Made by a program: the position numbers and the translations under genes. From Bryobacteraceae bacterium (GTDB lineage Bacteria > Acidobacteriota > Terriglobia > Bryobacterales > Bryobacteraceae): DNA of 64,000 nucleotides. This document shows positions 17,893 to 30,001 of this stretch, one piece after another; the first letter of the stretch is position 1; every line of letters starts with the position of its first letter. The stretch lies in the NCBI GenBank assembly GCA_019748195.1, contig JAIEPW010000064.1, positions 1 to 64,000 of the forward strand, read 5' to 3'. The notes under the pieces are model-generated. The model worked only from the letters and a program-made list of their open reading frames with translations, ran no database searches and was not told the DNA's origin.

Positions 17893-18600
17893 ATGCCTGA
17901 CCAAGTCTTCTACCCGGGCGGTACCGCCGCGGAAGCCGCTCCCGTTGAGCGTGCGGCCTTTATCCGCAACACTTACCTCCACCTGGCCGGGGCGATTCTC
18001 GCCTTCGCCACGCTGGAGGCGATGCTGTTCCAAACCACCATCCCGCAACGGATGATCGACCTGCTCGCCGCCAGCCGCTATAGCTGGCTCATCGTCCTCG
18101 GGCTGTTCATGGGAGCTTCCTACCTGGCCACGAATTGGGCCACGCGCGGCGGGTCCCAAGCCATGCAGTACGCCGGACTCGGTCTGTATGTCGTGATCCA
18201 AGCCGTGATCTTCATCCCCTTGCTGGTTGTCGCCGCCAGCGTCGCCGGGCCGTCCACCATCGTCGCCGCGGGCGTGGTCACCATGCTGCTGTTCGCCGGT
18301 TTGACCTTCACCGCGTTCACCGCCAAGAGCGATTTCTCCTGGATGGGCGGCATTCTGCGGATCGGCGGCTTCGTCGCCTTGGGCGTGATCGTCGCCAGCA
18401 TCCTGTTCGGATTCACGCTGGGGGTCCTGTTCTCCGGCGTCATGGTGTTATTCGCCGGCGGCGCGATCCTGTATGAGACCGCCAATATCCTCCACCGTTA
18501 TCACACCTCTCAGCACGTAGCCGCGGCGCTGGCGCTGTTCGCCTCCGTGGCGCTTCTGTTCTGGTACGTGCTCCGCATCCTGATGGGTTCGCGGCGTTAA
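17893..18600 (+). CDS. Bax inhibitor-1 / YccA-family membrane protein
   Basis: The 235-residue protein has seven predicted hydrophobic helices, beginning with a short cytoplasmic tail and RAAFIRNTYLHLAGAILAFATLEA. Family features include GLTFTAFTAKSDFSWMG in the middle and the YETANILHRYHTSQHVAAALALFASVALLFWYVLRIL end. BI-1 proteins are small membrane proteins implicated in ion leak and, in bacteria, regulation of FtsH. No gene nearby suggests a specific role. Confidence 0.9.
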   Translation: MPDQVFYPGGTAAEAAPVERAAFIRNTYLHLAGAILAFATLEAMLFQTTIPQRMIDLLAASRYSWLIVLGLFMGASYLATNWATRGGSQAMQYAGLGLYVVIQAVIFIPLLVVAASVAGPSTIVAAGVVTMLLFAGLTFTAFTAKSDFSWMGGILRIGGFVALGVIVASILFGFTLGVLFSGVMVLFAGGAILYETANILHRYHTSQHVAAALALFASVALLFWYVLRILMGSRR

Positions 18601-18704
18601 GCCGCCTCTCACCAGGACACTTCTCGACGGGAAATCCAGGCCGGGATCGCGTTCAGGGCGCGGTTCCGGCTTTTCGTTTCAGCGGGAGCGAGTACGGCGG
18701 GGAA

Positions 18705-18780
<76 letters not shown>

Positions 18781-19158
18781 CCGCGTACCCCTTTATTGTC
18801 ATGGAAGAGAAGCCGGAGTGTCAAATCGCAGCGAAGTTTTGGCGAGGTGACAGACCTTCTTGGAAATGTTTTACTACGCGTGTAGAATTGTCATGTTGGC
18901 TGTAAATAATTGATTTTGTTAGCTTTATTTTAGTAAAAAAACCCTGTTACGCCCCTTCCCCTACTCCATAGTTATGCTATGCTGTAGATCCGTTACGACA
19001 GCCAGGGCGGTCACCAAGGGCCAGCCTCAAACGAGACTCGGAGACACCAAGACTCTTCCGAAACAGAAGAAGCCGACTCTGATTTCCACTGCCTGTGGAA
19101 ATCTTGTGGGTATCTTTTGCCTTTTTGCGGATCGGTGTTCTCCAGACGGACATCATCA
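18781..19158. other. dnaA upstream region; AT-rich patch, possible origin segment
   Basis: This 378-bp spacer has no gene. Positions about 18880-18955 are clearly AT-rich against a GC-rich background. One weak DnaA-box-like site (TGTAAATAA at 18901) and an inverted pair TTTCCAC/GTGGAAA are present, but no cluster of consensus TTATCCACA boxes. It may hold oriC or part of it, or only the dnaA promoter. Confidence 0.35.
19081..19103. promoter_or_regulatory. Perfect inverted repeat upstream of dnaA
   Basis: GATTTCCAC and GTGGAAATC form a perfect 9-bp inverted repeat with a 5-base spacer, ending 55 bp before the dnaA start. Each arm resembles a degenerate DnaA box (TTTCCAC), so it may be an autoregulatory operator or an mRNA hairpin. 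Confidence 0.45.
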
Positions 19159-20469
19159 ATGAACGACTGGGATCGACTCAAGAGCGCGCTTGAAGCCAAA
19201 TACAGTGCCGAGGCAGTACAAGGTTGGGTTTCCCGAACATCTTTCCGGCGCCGCGACGGCGCTACGATGTGGGTGGCGGTTCCGGACCGGCTGACCAAGG
19301 ACTATCTGGAGGACGCGTATGCTGAGGATATCCAGCGCGCCATCCGGGAGCTCGGACTGGGAGTCGCGAACGTTGTCTACGAGGTCGATTCCGCGAGCGA
19401 TTCCGGCTTCGGGCTCCGAAACTCGGCCGCGGAACCGGTATTCGCTTCTTCTTCCGGCCAGTTGAACCCCAAGTTCACCTTCGATAGCTTTGTGGTGGGT
19501 TCCTGTAATCAGTTCGCGCATGCGGCGGCTCGCGCGGTGGCCCAGGGGCCGGCGCGTAAGTACAATCCCCTCTTCATTTACGGTGGTACCGGGATGGGTA
19601 AAACGCACCTGATGCACGCCATCGGCAAGTCCCTGCTGAGCGCCAACGGCGGAATGCGGATCGTGTACACATCCACCGAACGGTTCATGAACGAGATGAT
19701 CACCTGTATCCGGTCGGACCGGATGCCGATGTTCCAGCGCCATTACCGGTCGGCTGACGTCCTGCTTGTGGATGATATCCACACGCTCGCCGGCAAGGAG
19801 CGCACGCAGGAGGAGTTCTTCCACACCTTTAACGAGCTGTACGACCACCAGCGGCAAATCGTCATTTCGTCGGATTCGGCCCCCAAGAATATCTCCGGGC
19901 TGGTGGATCGTTTGCGATCCCGGTTTGAGTGGGGGTTGATGGTGGACGTCCAGCCGCCGGACCTCGAGACCAAGATGGCGATCCTGGACCGGAAAGCTGA
20001 GATGGAAGGCGTGGCGCTGCCCGAAGACGTTCGGACCATGATCGCTACCCGCGTCAAATCGAACGTCCGCGAGCTGGAAGGCGCACTGGTGAAGCTGGTT
20101 GCCTACTCGTCTGTGACGGAGCTTCCCATTAATCTGCCGATGGCGCAACAGGTGCTTAAGTATCTGGCAAACGGCCAGGAGAAGCGCATCACGATGGATT
20201 CGGTCCTGCGAGCCGTCGCGGAAAAGTTCGGTCTCCAGCCGGTTCAGTTGAAACAGAAAACGAATGCGCGCAACATCTCCTATCCCCGTCAGGTGGCGAT
20301 GTACCTGATCAAGGATCTGACGCATGCCTCGTTACCCGAAATCGGGCGGGCGTTCGGGGGCAAGCATCACACCACCGTGCTTCATTCCATTCAGAAGATC
20401 GAGAAGCAGCGTCACACGGACGCGGATTTGAACCGCATTCTCCACAGCATAAGTGATTCGATCCAGTAG
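19159..20469 (+). CDS. dnaA: Chromosomal replication initiator DnaA
   Basis: The 436-residue AAA+ initiator binds DnaA boxes and opens the origin. ATG 19159 is chosen because the protein then begins MNDWDRLKSALEAKYSAEAV, the normal domain I; the upstream in-frame ATG 19117 gives an atypical extension. The long domain II typical of many DnaA proteins is short here. Walker A is GGTGMGKTH, Walker B is VLLVDDIH, and the C-terminal DNA-binding signature is DLTHASLPEIGRAFGGKHHTTV. No strong Shine-Dalgarno sequence is visible, so leader structure may control translation. dnaN follows after 263 bp. Confidence 0.97.
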   Translation: MNDWDRLKSALEAKYSAEAVQGWVSRTSFRRRDGATMWVAVPDRLTKDYLEDAYAEDIQRAIRELGLGVANVVYEVDSASDSGFGLRNSAAEPVFASSSGQLNPKFTFDSFVVGSCNQFAHAAARAVAQGPARKYNPLFIYGGTGMGKTHLMHAIGKSLLSANGGMRIVYTSTERFMNEMITCIRSDRMPMFQRHYRSADVLLVDDIHTLAGKERTQEEFFHTFNELYDHQRQIVISSDSAPKNISGLVDRLRSRFEWGLMVDVQPPDLETKMAILDRKAEMEGVALPEDVRTMIATRVKSNVRELEGALVKLVAYSSVTELPINLPMAQQVLKYLANGQEKRITMDSVLRAVAEKFGLQPVQLKQKTNARNISYPRQVAMYLIKDLTHASLPEIGRAFGGKHHTTVLHSIQKIEKQRHTDADLNRILHSISDSIQ

Positions 20470-20601
20470 CTTTAGCCGGGTTTTCCGAAAAGAGGCCGGG
20501 AAGCGGCTGTGGAGCGCCGTGGAAGCCCGCACCCTCCGGCGATTCAGCCGCATCCGGCCACCCGTTTTCGAACAGGGCGGCTGGCGGAAAAGATGCGCGT
20601 T

Positions 20602-20610
20602 TGCTATAAT
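20602..20610 (+). promoter_or_regulatory. Extended -10 promoter element upstream of dnaN
   Basis: TGCTATAAT is a perfect extended -10 (TGn plus TATAAT), about 120 bp upstream of the dnaN start, in the 263-bp dnaA-dnaN spacer. No clear -35 hexamer is seen, which an extended -10 does not need. The rest of the spacer shows nothing else recognisable. Confidence 0.45.
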
Positions 20611-20732
20611 TTAGGAAGTTCTCAACATTTCAACAGCACCGATGAATACGGTTCTCTTCTAGAGTGTTTCTGTTAGAGGAAAGGGAACAATCGCACGTGA
20701 GCACCGGAGTGGAGCGAAGCAAGGAAGCCTCG

Positions 20733-24336
<3,604 letters not shown>

Positions 24337-24344
24337 AAAGCGGG

Positions 24345-24421
24345 TGGTAGGGACGGGCAGATTCGAACTGCCGGCCTGCCGCTTAGGAGGCGGCTGCTCT
24401 ATCCATCTGAGCTACGTCCCC
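24345..24421 (-). tRNA. tRNA-Arg (CCT)
   Basis: The 77-nt cloverleaf has acceptor GGGGACG paired with CGTCCCT, an anticodon stem GCCGC/GCGGC with loop CTCCTAA (anticodon CCT, reading AGG), a T arm with GTTCGAATC and an encoded CCA. It lies between gyrB and purD, 9 bp past the gyrB stop. Confidence 0.97.
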
Positions 24422-24436
24422 ACAACCTTCAAGGTA

Positions 24437-25645
24437 TCATTCGGCCGCCCAGCGTTTCAGGCCCCTCTGCCCGATGTCTCGGCGATAGTGCATGCCGTCA
24501 AAGCGGATGTGCTCCACCGCGGCGTAGGTGTTGCGGATCGCGTCGGCCAGTGACGCGCCGGAAGCGGTTACGCCAAGCACCCGGCCGCCAGCAGTCTCCA
24601 GTCCGCGCTCGGTCTTCCGAGTTCCCGCCTGGAAGACGACGCCGGGACAGTCGCCGATCCCTGTGATCAAATCCCCCGTTCGCGGGGTTCCGGGGTAACC
24701 GCCCGCCGAAAGCACCACACAGACAGAAGGGTCCTTTTGCCAATTCAGGCGAATGCCGCCCAGCGATCCCTGCGCGGATGCGAGCAGAGCTTCCGCGAAG
24801 TCGCAGTCCAGGCGGTGCATCAGCGGCTGGGTTTCGGGATCGCCCAAGCGAACGTTGAATTCCAGAACCTTTGGTCCATCAGCGGTCATCATCAGCCCGG
24901 CGTAGAGAAAGCCAGTAAAGCCGCTTTTCCGGACCACCGGGAGAATGATGGACTCGAGGAGGCGATCGCTCTCGCGGTTATCCAGAATGCGCGTGTCGCA
25001 ATAAGCTCCCATGCCGCCCGTATTGGGACCGGTGTCCCCGTCGCCGATGCGCTTGTGATCCTGGGTCGGCTCCAGGGCGATGGCGGTCCTGCCGTCGCAC
25101 AGCGCGATGAAGCTGACCTCTTCGCCTTCCAGAAACTCCTCGATCACCAGGCGAGGGCCCAGCCGAACCACCGCCGAAATCGACTGCGCGCTGTCCTCGG
25201 CGATGATTACCCCTTTGCCCGCCTGCAGACCATCGGCTTTGATCACTACGGGGAACGGGAAGGATACGAGCGCCTCCATCGCGTCTTCAACGGTGTTGAC
25301 GCGAACGGATCGGGCTGTCGGAAGCCCGAGTTGCTCCATAAAGTTCTTGGAGTAGATCTTGCTGGATTCCAGCCGGGCACAGTCGTGCGTTGGACCCACG
25401 ATGGCACGCGACTCGGCGCGAAAGCGATCGACCACGCCCGCGGCCAGCGGGAGCTCCGGACCCACAATAGTCAGGTCCACATCCTTCTCTCTGGCAAGAT
25501 CCAGGTAATTACTTGTTGCGAACGTGTCCCCCAACTCCGCCATGCCCGGATTGCCGGGCGCGCTTAGAATGGAGTGTCTGCTCTTGGCCAGACGCCAGGC
25601 CAGCGCGTGCTCCCGCCCGCCGCTGCCGATGATCAGGATTCTCAT
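24437..25645 (-). CDS. purD: Phosphoribosylamine-glycine ligase
   Basis: The 402-residue ATP-grasp enzyme joins glycine to phosphoribosylamine in the second step of purine synthesis. The N-terminal domain begins [19 protein letters not shown]; the ATP-grasp core includes [21 protein letters not shown] and [15 protein letters not shown]; the signature [10 protein letters not shown] is at about 210. The gene diverges from mnmG with a 35-bp spacer and has no purine neighbour on its strand; purS lies 21 kb away. Confidence 0.95.
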   Translation of the reverse strand: MRILIIGSGGREHALAWRLAKSRHSILSAPGNPGMAELGDTFATSNYLDLAREKDVDLTIVGPELPLAAGVVDRFRAESRAIVGPTHDCARLESSKIYSKNFMEQLGLPTARSVRVNTVEDAMEALVSFPFPVVIKADGLQAGKGVIIAEDSAQSISAVVRLGPRLVIEEFLEGEEVSFIALCDGRTAIALEPTQDHKRIGDGDTGPNTGGMGAYCDTRILDNRESDRLLESIILPVVRKSGFTGFLYAGLMMTADGPKVLEFNVRLGDPETQPLMHRLDCDFAEALLASAQGSLGGIRLNWQKDPSVCVVLSAGGYPGTPRTGDLITGIGDCPGVVFQAGTRKTERGLETAGGRVLGVTASGASLADAIRNTYAAVEHIRFDGMHYRRDIGQRGLKRWAAE

Positions 25646-25680
25646 GGTTCACAGCTAGAATAGAACGTAGGCGCAAATTC

Positions 25681-27534
25681 ATGCAGACGAAGTTCGAGGT
25701 GATCGTTGTTGGCGCCGGCCACGCCGGTTGTGAAGCCGCGCGGGCTTGCGCGCGTCTCGGGATGCGTACCGCCATGGTCACCATGAACCTGGATCTGATC
25801 GCGCAGATGTCGTGCAATCCGGCTGTGGGCGGAATCGCCAAGGGGCACCTGGTTCGGGAGATTGATGCACTCGGGGGGGTGATGGGTGAGGTCACCGACG
25901 CAGTCGGTATTCAATTTCGCCTTCTCAATACCAGTAGAGGGCCTGCGGTTTGGTCTCCTCGTGCGCAGTGCGACAAAAAGCAATATCGCATTCGCATGCG
26001 CGACTTACTGGAACGAGAACCAAATCTACGGATTCTGCAGGCGGAAGTCGCGGAACTGATTGTCAGCAAACAAGATTCTCGGGTTTGCGGGGTTGTTTTG
26101 CGGGACGGTCGGAGCCTTACCTGCGAGGCGGTGATCGTTACCACTGGAACATTTCTAAACGGTTTAGCTCATGTTGGCGAGCAGAAATACAGTTGCGGTC
26201 GCAGCGGGGAGGCCCCGTCCAATCTTTTGGGCGATCAACTTAGGACCCTGGGCTTGAACTGGACTCGGCTCAAGACCGGCACCCCACCCCGCCTCGATGG
26301 ACGGACGATCGACTGGTCGCGATTCGAGGCGCAGCACGGGGACGCTACTCCCACTCCCTTTTCCTTCCTGACAGAGCGTATCGATCGGGAGCAGGTTGCC
26401 TGTCACATCGCCTATACCACTGAAAAGACTCACGAATTGCTCCGCGAGGCCATCCCAAGATCCCCGCTGTACAGTGGTCAAATTGAGGGCGTTGGTCCGC
26501 GATACTGTCCCTCGATCGAGGACAAGATCGTCAAGTTTCCGGACAAGACTCGCCACCAGATTTTCCTGGAGCCGGAAGGATTGGATACTTACGAGGTGTA
26601 TGTCAACGGCATGTCCACCAGCATGCCAACAGACGTGCAGGTTGCAATGGTAGCTTCGGTTCCGGGTCTCGAGGGCGCCGAGATGATCCGGCCCGGCTAT
26701 GCAATCGAGTATGACGCCATCGATCCGAGGGAGCTGGATCACACGTTGCAGGTGAAAAAGCTGCGCGGTCTCTTTCTGGCGGGTCAGATCAACGGGACTT
26801 CGGGATACGAGGAGGCAGCCTGCCAGGGTTTGATTGCCGGCGTTAACGCTGCGCTGAGCATCCGCGAGCGTCCCCCGTTGGTCGTGGGTCGGACCGAGGG
26901 TTATACCGGGATTTTGATCGATGACCTGATCAACAAGGGCGCGGACGAGCCTTATCGGATGTTCACCTCGCGGGCCGAGTTTCGCCTGCATCTGAGGATC
27001 GACAATGCCGACGAGCGCCTCACGCCGCTGGGCCGCGAGGCGGGACTGGTGGACGAGCTGCGCTGGGCGCTATTTCAGAAGAAGCAGGATCAGAAGGTCG
27101 CTTTGAACGCCTGGCTGGATTCCACCCGGGTGAGCGAGGCCGAATTCGGCGAGCTGGGTGCCGGTGCATCAGGACGTCCGACTCTGAGAAGCTGGATTCG
27201 GCGACCGGAGGTCAACTTGGCAGCGTTCACTTCATGGGCGGAAAGTGTATTAGGCGGATCCCCCGCTCAAGGCCTTCTTACTACCCTGGAAACCCAAGAG
27301 AAGTATGCCGGTTACATTGGGCAGCAAGAAAAGCAGATGGCGCGCTTGCGGCACGCGGAAGCCCGCCGCATTCCCGGCGATATCTCTTTTGACGGTGTTC
27401 CCGGGTTATCGAGGGAGGTAGTTGAGAAGCTGCGGAGAGTTCGACCCGAGACTCTCGGACAGGCATCCCGGATACCCGGCGTCACCCCCGCGGCCGTCGC
27501 GGTCTTAGATGTATACCTGACTCTTAGCCGATGA
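25681..27534 (+). CDS. mnmG: tRNA uridine-5-carboxymethylaminomethyl modification enzyme MnmG
   Basis: The 617-residue FAD enzyme works with MnmE to modify U34 of certain tRNAs. The FAD-binding site [15 protein letters not shown] is at about 9-23; the family motifs [17 protein letters not shown] and [17 protein letters not shown] are present, and the C-terminal MnmE-interacting domain follows ([21 protein letters not shown]). Its stop overlaps the rsmG start by 4 bp (ATGA). The gidA-gidB-parA-parB order is typical of origin regions. Confidence 0.97.
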   Translation: MQTKFEVIVVGAGHAGCEAARACARLGMRTAMVTMNLDLIAQMSCNPAVGGIAKGHLVREIDALGGVMGEVTDAVGIQFRLLNTSRGPAVWSPRAQCDKKQYRIRMRDLLEREPNLRILQAEVAELIVSKQDSRVCGVVLRDGRSLTCEAVIVTTGTFLNGLAHVGEQKYSCGRSGEAPSNLLGDQLRTLGLNWTRLKTGTPPRLDGRTIDWSRFEAQHGDATPTPFSFLTERIDREQVACHIAYTTEKTHELLREAIPRSPLYSGQIEGVGPRYCPSIEDKIVKFPDKTRHQIFLEPEGLDTYEVYVNGMSTSMPTDVQVAMVASVPGLEGAEMIRPGYAIEYDAIDPRELDHTLQVKKLRGLFLAGQINGTSGYEEAACQGLIAGVNAALSIRERPPLVVGRTEGYTGILIDDLINKGADEPYRMFTSRAEFRLHLRIDNADERLTPLGREAGLVDELRWALFQKKQDQKVALNAWLDSTRVSEAEFGELGAGASGRPTLRSWIRRPEVNLAAFTSWAESVLGGSPAQGLLTTLETQEKYAGYIGQQEKQMARLRHAEARRIPGDISFDGVPGLSREVVEKLRRVRPETLGQASRIPGVTPAAVAVLDVYLTLSR

Positions 27535-28124
27535 GCGAGTTCGCAGATCGTCTGACACGACGGCTGGCTGGCCTGGTGACTTTGAACGACGGCCAAATTC
27601 GTTTGCTGCAGCGACATTACGATCTGATGGTTCGGTGGAACCAGCGTCTAAACCTCAGTTCTGTCGTGGATTTAGCGGGGGCTGTGGACCTTCATTACGC
27701 GGAGTCCTTGTTTCTGGCCAGTCTCTTTCCCCCTGTGCCTTTGAAAGTGATCGACTTCGGATCGGGGGCAGGTTTCCCAGGCGTGCCGGCTGCGGTGCTG
27801 CAGCCTCACTGGGACGTGTATCTGGCTGAAGCACGTCACAAAAAAGCGGCCTTCCTGCGAGAGGCTACCTCCGGGATCCCAACGATTCACGTAGAGGCGA
27901 CGGAGGCTCAGAATCTGGTCCGGACCTTCGACTTAGTCATCGCTCGCGCGGTGAATCCCCAGCAAGTGATACAAGCAGCGTTGGCGCCTCAAATTGGATT
28001 ACTACTCAACCACGCGGATGCGGAACGTCTGGTGACAGGTGCGCCCCATATCGAATGGCGTGAAAAGGCCACGGTACCCTGGCGCCCAGACCATGTTGTC
28101 CTCACCGGCTCCTGTTCCACGTGA
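27531..28124 (+). CDS. rsmG: 16S rRNA (guanine-527-N7)-methyltransferase RsmG
   Basis: The 197-residue SAM-dependent enzyme methylates G527 of 16S rRNA. The SAM motif is [20 protein letters not shown] (about 78-97), preceded by [13 protein letters not shown]. It is slightly short against the usual 205-240 residues, with a compact C-terminus. The start overlaps mnmG. The stop codon lies inside a parS-like palindrome. Confidence 0.95.
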   Translation: MSEFADRLTRRLAGLVTLNDGQIRLLQRHYDLMVRWNQRLNLSSVVDLAGAVDLHYAESLFLASLFPPVPLKVIDFGSGAGFPGVPAAVLQPHWDVYLAEARHKKAAFLREATSGIPTIHVEATEAQNLVRTFDLVIARAVNPQQVIQAALAPQIGLLLNHADAERLVTGAPHIEWREKATVPWRPDHVVLTGSCST

Positions 28125-28128
28125 AACT
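28113..28128. promoter_or_regulatory. parS-like centromere site 1
   Basis: TGTTCCACGTGAAACT differs from the general bacterial parS 16-mer TGTTTCACGTGAAACA at two positions. It overlaps the rsmG stop codon and lies 76 bp upstream of parA. ParB would load here and spread. Confidence 0.8.
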
Positions 28129-28129
28129 G

Positions 28130-28145
28130 CGTTCCACGTGGAACC
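28130..28145. promoter_or_regulatory. parS-like centromere site 2
   Basis: CGTTCCACGTGGAACC contains a perfect 14-bp palindrome GTTCCACGTGGAAC. It follows the first site after one base, a spacing of 17 bp centre to centre. It is a symmetrical variant of parS in which both half-sites carry the C/G change. Confidence 0.75.
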
Positions 28146-28203
28146 GGCGCAAGGTAATTGGGGGCTACTCCTCCGGTCGCGCGTCGTGCTAACATTTTTC
28201 GGA

Positions 28204-28998
28204 GTGGCTAAAGTAATTGCGATCGCCAATCAAAAGGGTGGAGTCGGGAAGACAACGACCGCGATTAACCTGGCTGCATCGGTAGCAGCCAACGACCTCC
28301 GGGTGTTGCTAATCGACCTGGATCCGCAGGGCAATTCCACTACCGGGCTGGGCGTACCCAAGGGCGAAGGCCGGCCTACTTCATATCACGTGATAACGGG
28401 CCAAGTTTCCGCGAAGGACGCCGTGGTTGCCACCGAGTGCGAAGGACTTCAGCTTCTTCCCGCAGACAAGAATCTGGTGGCGGCCAACATCGACCTTGTG
28501 GATCGCGATTCTCGCGAGTCGTGCCTCCGGACGGTAATCCAGGAGTTGCGCTCGGACTACGATTTCATTTTCATCGACTGCCCGCCCGCGCTCGATCTCC
28601 TGACGCTCAATGCTTTGGTAGCGGCGGATTCGGTGCTGATTCCTATCCAGTGCGAGTTCTTTGCTTTGGAAGGTATTTCCCAGCTCATCGATACCATCGA
28701 ACTGATTCGCACCAGCTTCTCGCACGACTTGAAAATCCAGGGCATCCTGTTGACGATGTTCGATGACCGGACCGTTCTCGCCCGGCAGGTAGCCGAAGAC
28801 TTGAAGGACTTTTTCGGAGATGAGGTCCTGAAAACGGTGATTCCACGCAGCATTCGTCTGGCCGAGGCGCCCAGCTACGGTAAGCCGATTCTGCTTTACG
28901 ATCCCCGCTCCAAAGGGGCCGAGAGCTATATTCGGCTGGCGAAAGAGATCCTCGAAAATGAGCAGCAACAACGACAATCCGCGCCGAGCTTTGGGTAA
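28204..28998 (+). CDS. parA: Chromosome-partitioning ATPase ParA (Soj)
   Basis: The 264-residue deviant-Walker ATPase drives origin segregation with ParB. GTG 28204 gives MAKVIAIANQKGGVGKTTTA, the canonical start, although the only ribosome-like site (CGGAG) touches the start codon. The frame is open upstream to 28039 across the parS sites, which is not expected to be translated. Deviant Walker A is KGGVGKTT, Walker B LLIDLDPQGN and the family motif DYDFIFIDCPPALDLLTLNAL. The 3' end overlaps parB by 41 bp. Confidence 0.95.
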   Translation: MAKVIAIANQKGGVGKTTTAINLAASVAANDLRVLLIDLDPQGNSTTGLGVPKGEGRPTSYHVITGQVSAKDAVVATECEGLQLLPADKNLVAANIDLVDRDSRESCLRTVIQELRSDYDFIFIDCPPALDLLTLNALVAADSVLIPIQCEFFALEGISQLIDTIELIRTSFSHDLKIQGILLTMFDDRTVLARQVAEDLKDFFGDEVLKTVIPRSIRLAEAPSYGKPILLYDPRSKGAESYIRLAKEILENEQQQRQSAPSFG

Positions 28999-29878
28999 AG
29001 GCCTGGCAGCTCTACTCCCGGGCAAACCGGCTGGAACTGGGGCAACCATCGCGCCCGCCTCACCCGAGCCCCCCGGAGCTGCCTTGCAATTGCCGCTGAA
29101 CGTCATTCAGCCGAATCCGGTGCAACCGCGGACGATGTTCCTGCCGGACAAGATCAACGAATTGGCACAGTCTATCCGCGTGCATGGCGTCCTGCAGCCG
29201 CTGATCGTGCGCAGGAACGGCGACGCTTACCAACTTGTCGCCGGGGAACGGCGGTGGCGGGCGGCAAAACTGGCCGAACTCGCCGAAGTACCTGTAATTG
29301 TTCAGGATGTTGCCGATAATGAACTGCTGGAACTGGCGCTGATCGAGAACATTCAGCGCGAAGACCTCAACCCGATTGAAGCCGCGCAAGCCTACGAACG
29401 CCTCATCCGAGAGTTGGGGCTTACTCAGGATGAGCTGGCACGCCGTACCGGCAAGGATCGGACCTCCATCACCAACACGCTCCGCTTGCTGAAACTTCCC
29501 ACGGAAGTCCAGATTCTTCTGGTAGAGCACCGCATCTCAATGGGACATGCGCGGGCAATCCTGGGAATTCCCGATCCGGATCTGCAGGTTCAGACAGCGG
29601 AGAAAGCTGCGGCGCAAGGTCTTTCGGTCCGGCAGGTAGAGAAGATCGTCCGCCAGTTGACCGACACAACTCCGGAACGGGCGGCGAAGCGCGAGCGAAA
29701 AGCCGACGCAAACGTCAAAGCGGCCACTGAAGAATTGGAACGTGTGCTTGGAACTCGGGTGCGCATCGTCGAGGTCAGCGAGCAGCGGGGGAGAATTGAA
29801 ATTGAATACTACTCGCAGGATGACCTGGATCGCATCTACACGCTGATTGTGGGGGATGGTGCCGGCGGTAGGAATTGA
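28958..29878 (+). CDS. parB: Chromosome-partitioning protein ParB
   Basis: The 306-residue CTP-dependent clamp binds parS. The order is an N-terminal ParA-stimulating segment (ALGKGLAALLP), a ParB/Srx CTPase domain with box II GERRWRAAKLA and ENIQREDLNPIEAA, a helix-turn-helix (LTQDELARRTGKDRTSITNTLRLL) and a C-terminal dimerisation domain (GRIEIEYYSQDDLDRIY). The last seven codons and the stop fall inside the 3' end of a minus-strand tRNA gene, a 22-bp convergent overlap. Confidence 0.95.
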   Translation: MSSNNDNPRRALGKGLAALLPGKPAGTGATIAPASPEPPGAALQLPLNVIQPNPVQPRTMFLPDKINELAQSIRVHGVLQPLIVRRNGDAYQLVAGERRWRAAKLAELAEVPVIVQDVADNELLELALIENIQREDLNPIEAAQAYERLIRELGLTQDELARRTGKDRTSITNTLRLLKLPTEVQILLVEHRISMGHARAILGIPDPDLQVQTAEKAAAQGLSVRQVEKIVRQLTDTTPERAAKRERKADANVKAATEELERVLGTRVRIVEVSEQRGRIEIEYYSQDDLDRIYTLIVGDGAGGRN

Positions 29879-29932
29879 ACCTACGACCTACGGATTATGA
29901 GACCGTCGCTCTAACCCCTGAGCTACACCGGC
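29857..29932 (-). tRNA. tRNA with CAT anticodon (elongator Met or lysidine-modified Ile2)
   Basis: The 76-nt cloverleaf has acceptor GCCGGTG paired with CGCCGGC, a D arm, anticodon arm ACGGT-CTCATAA-TCCGT (anticodon CAT, a T-T mismatch at the base of the loop), a T arm GTAGG/CCTAC and an encoded CCA. It lacks the initiator features (C1 mismatch and GGG/CCC anticodon stem). Whether it is elongator tRNA-Met or the TilS-modified tRNA-Ile cannot be decided by eye. Its 3' end overlaps the parB 3' end. Confidence 0.9.
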
Positions 29933-30001
29933 TTTTCAGGGAATCTCTTTCAGCGTAAGGAGTCAGGCGCGGTGGTGTCAAGCTGAAGTTGCTGCAGGCC
30001 T

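Noticed and set aside
28039-28203. N-terminal extension of ParA from ATG 28039
   Set aside because: It would translate the parS sites and the end of rsmG. ParA proteins begin at MAKVIAIANQKGG, encoded from GTG 28204.
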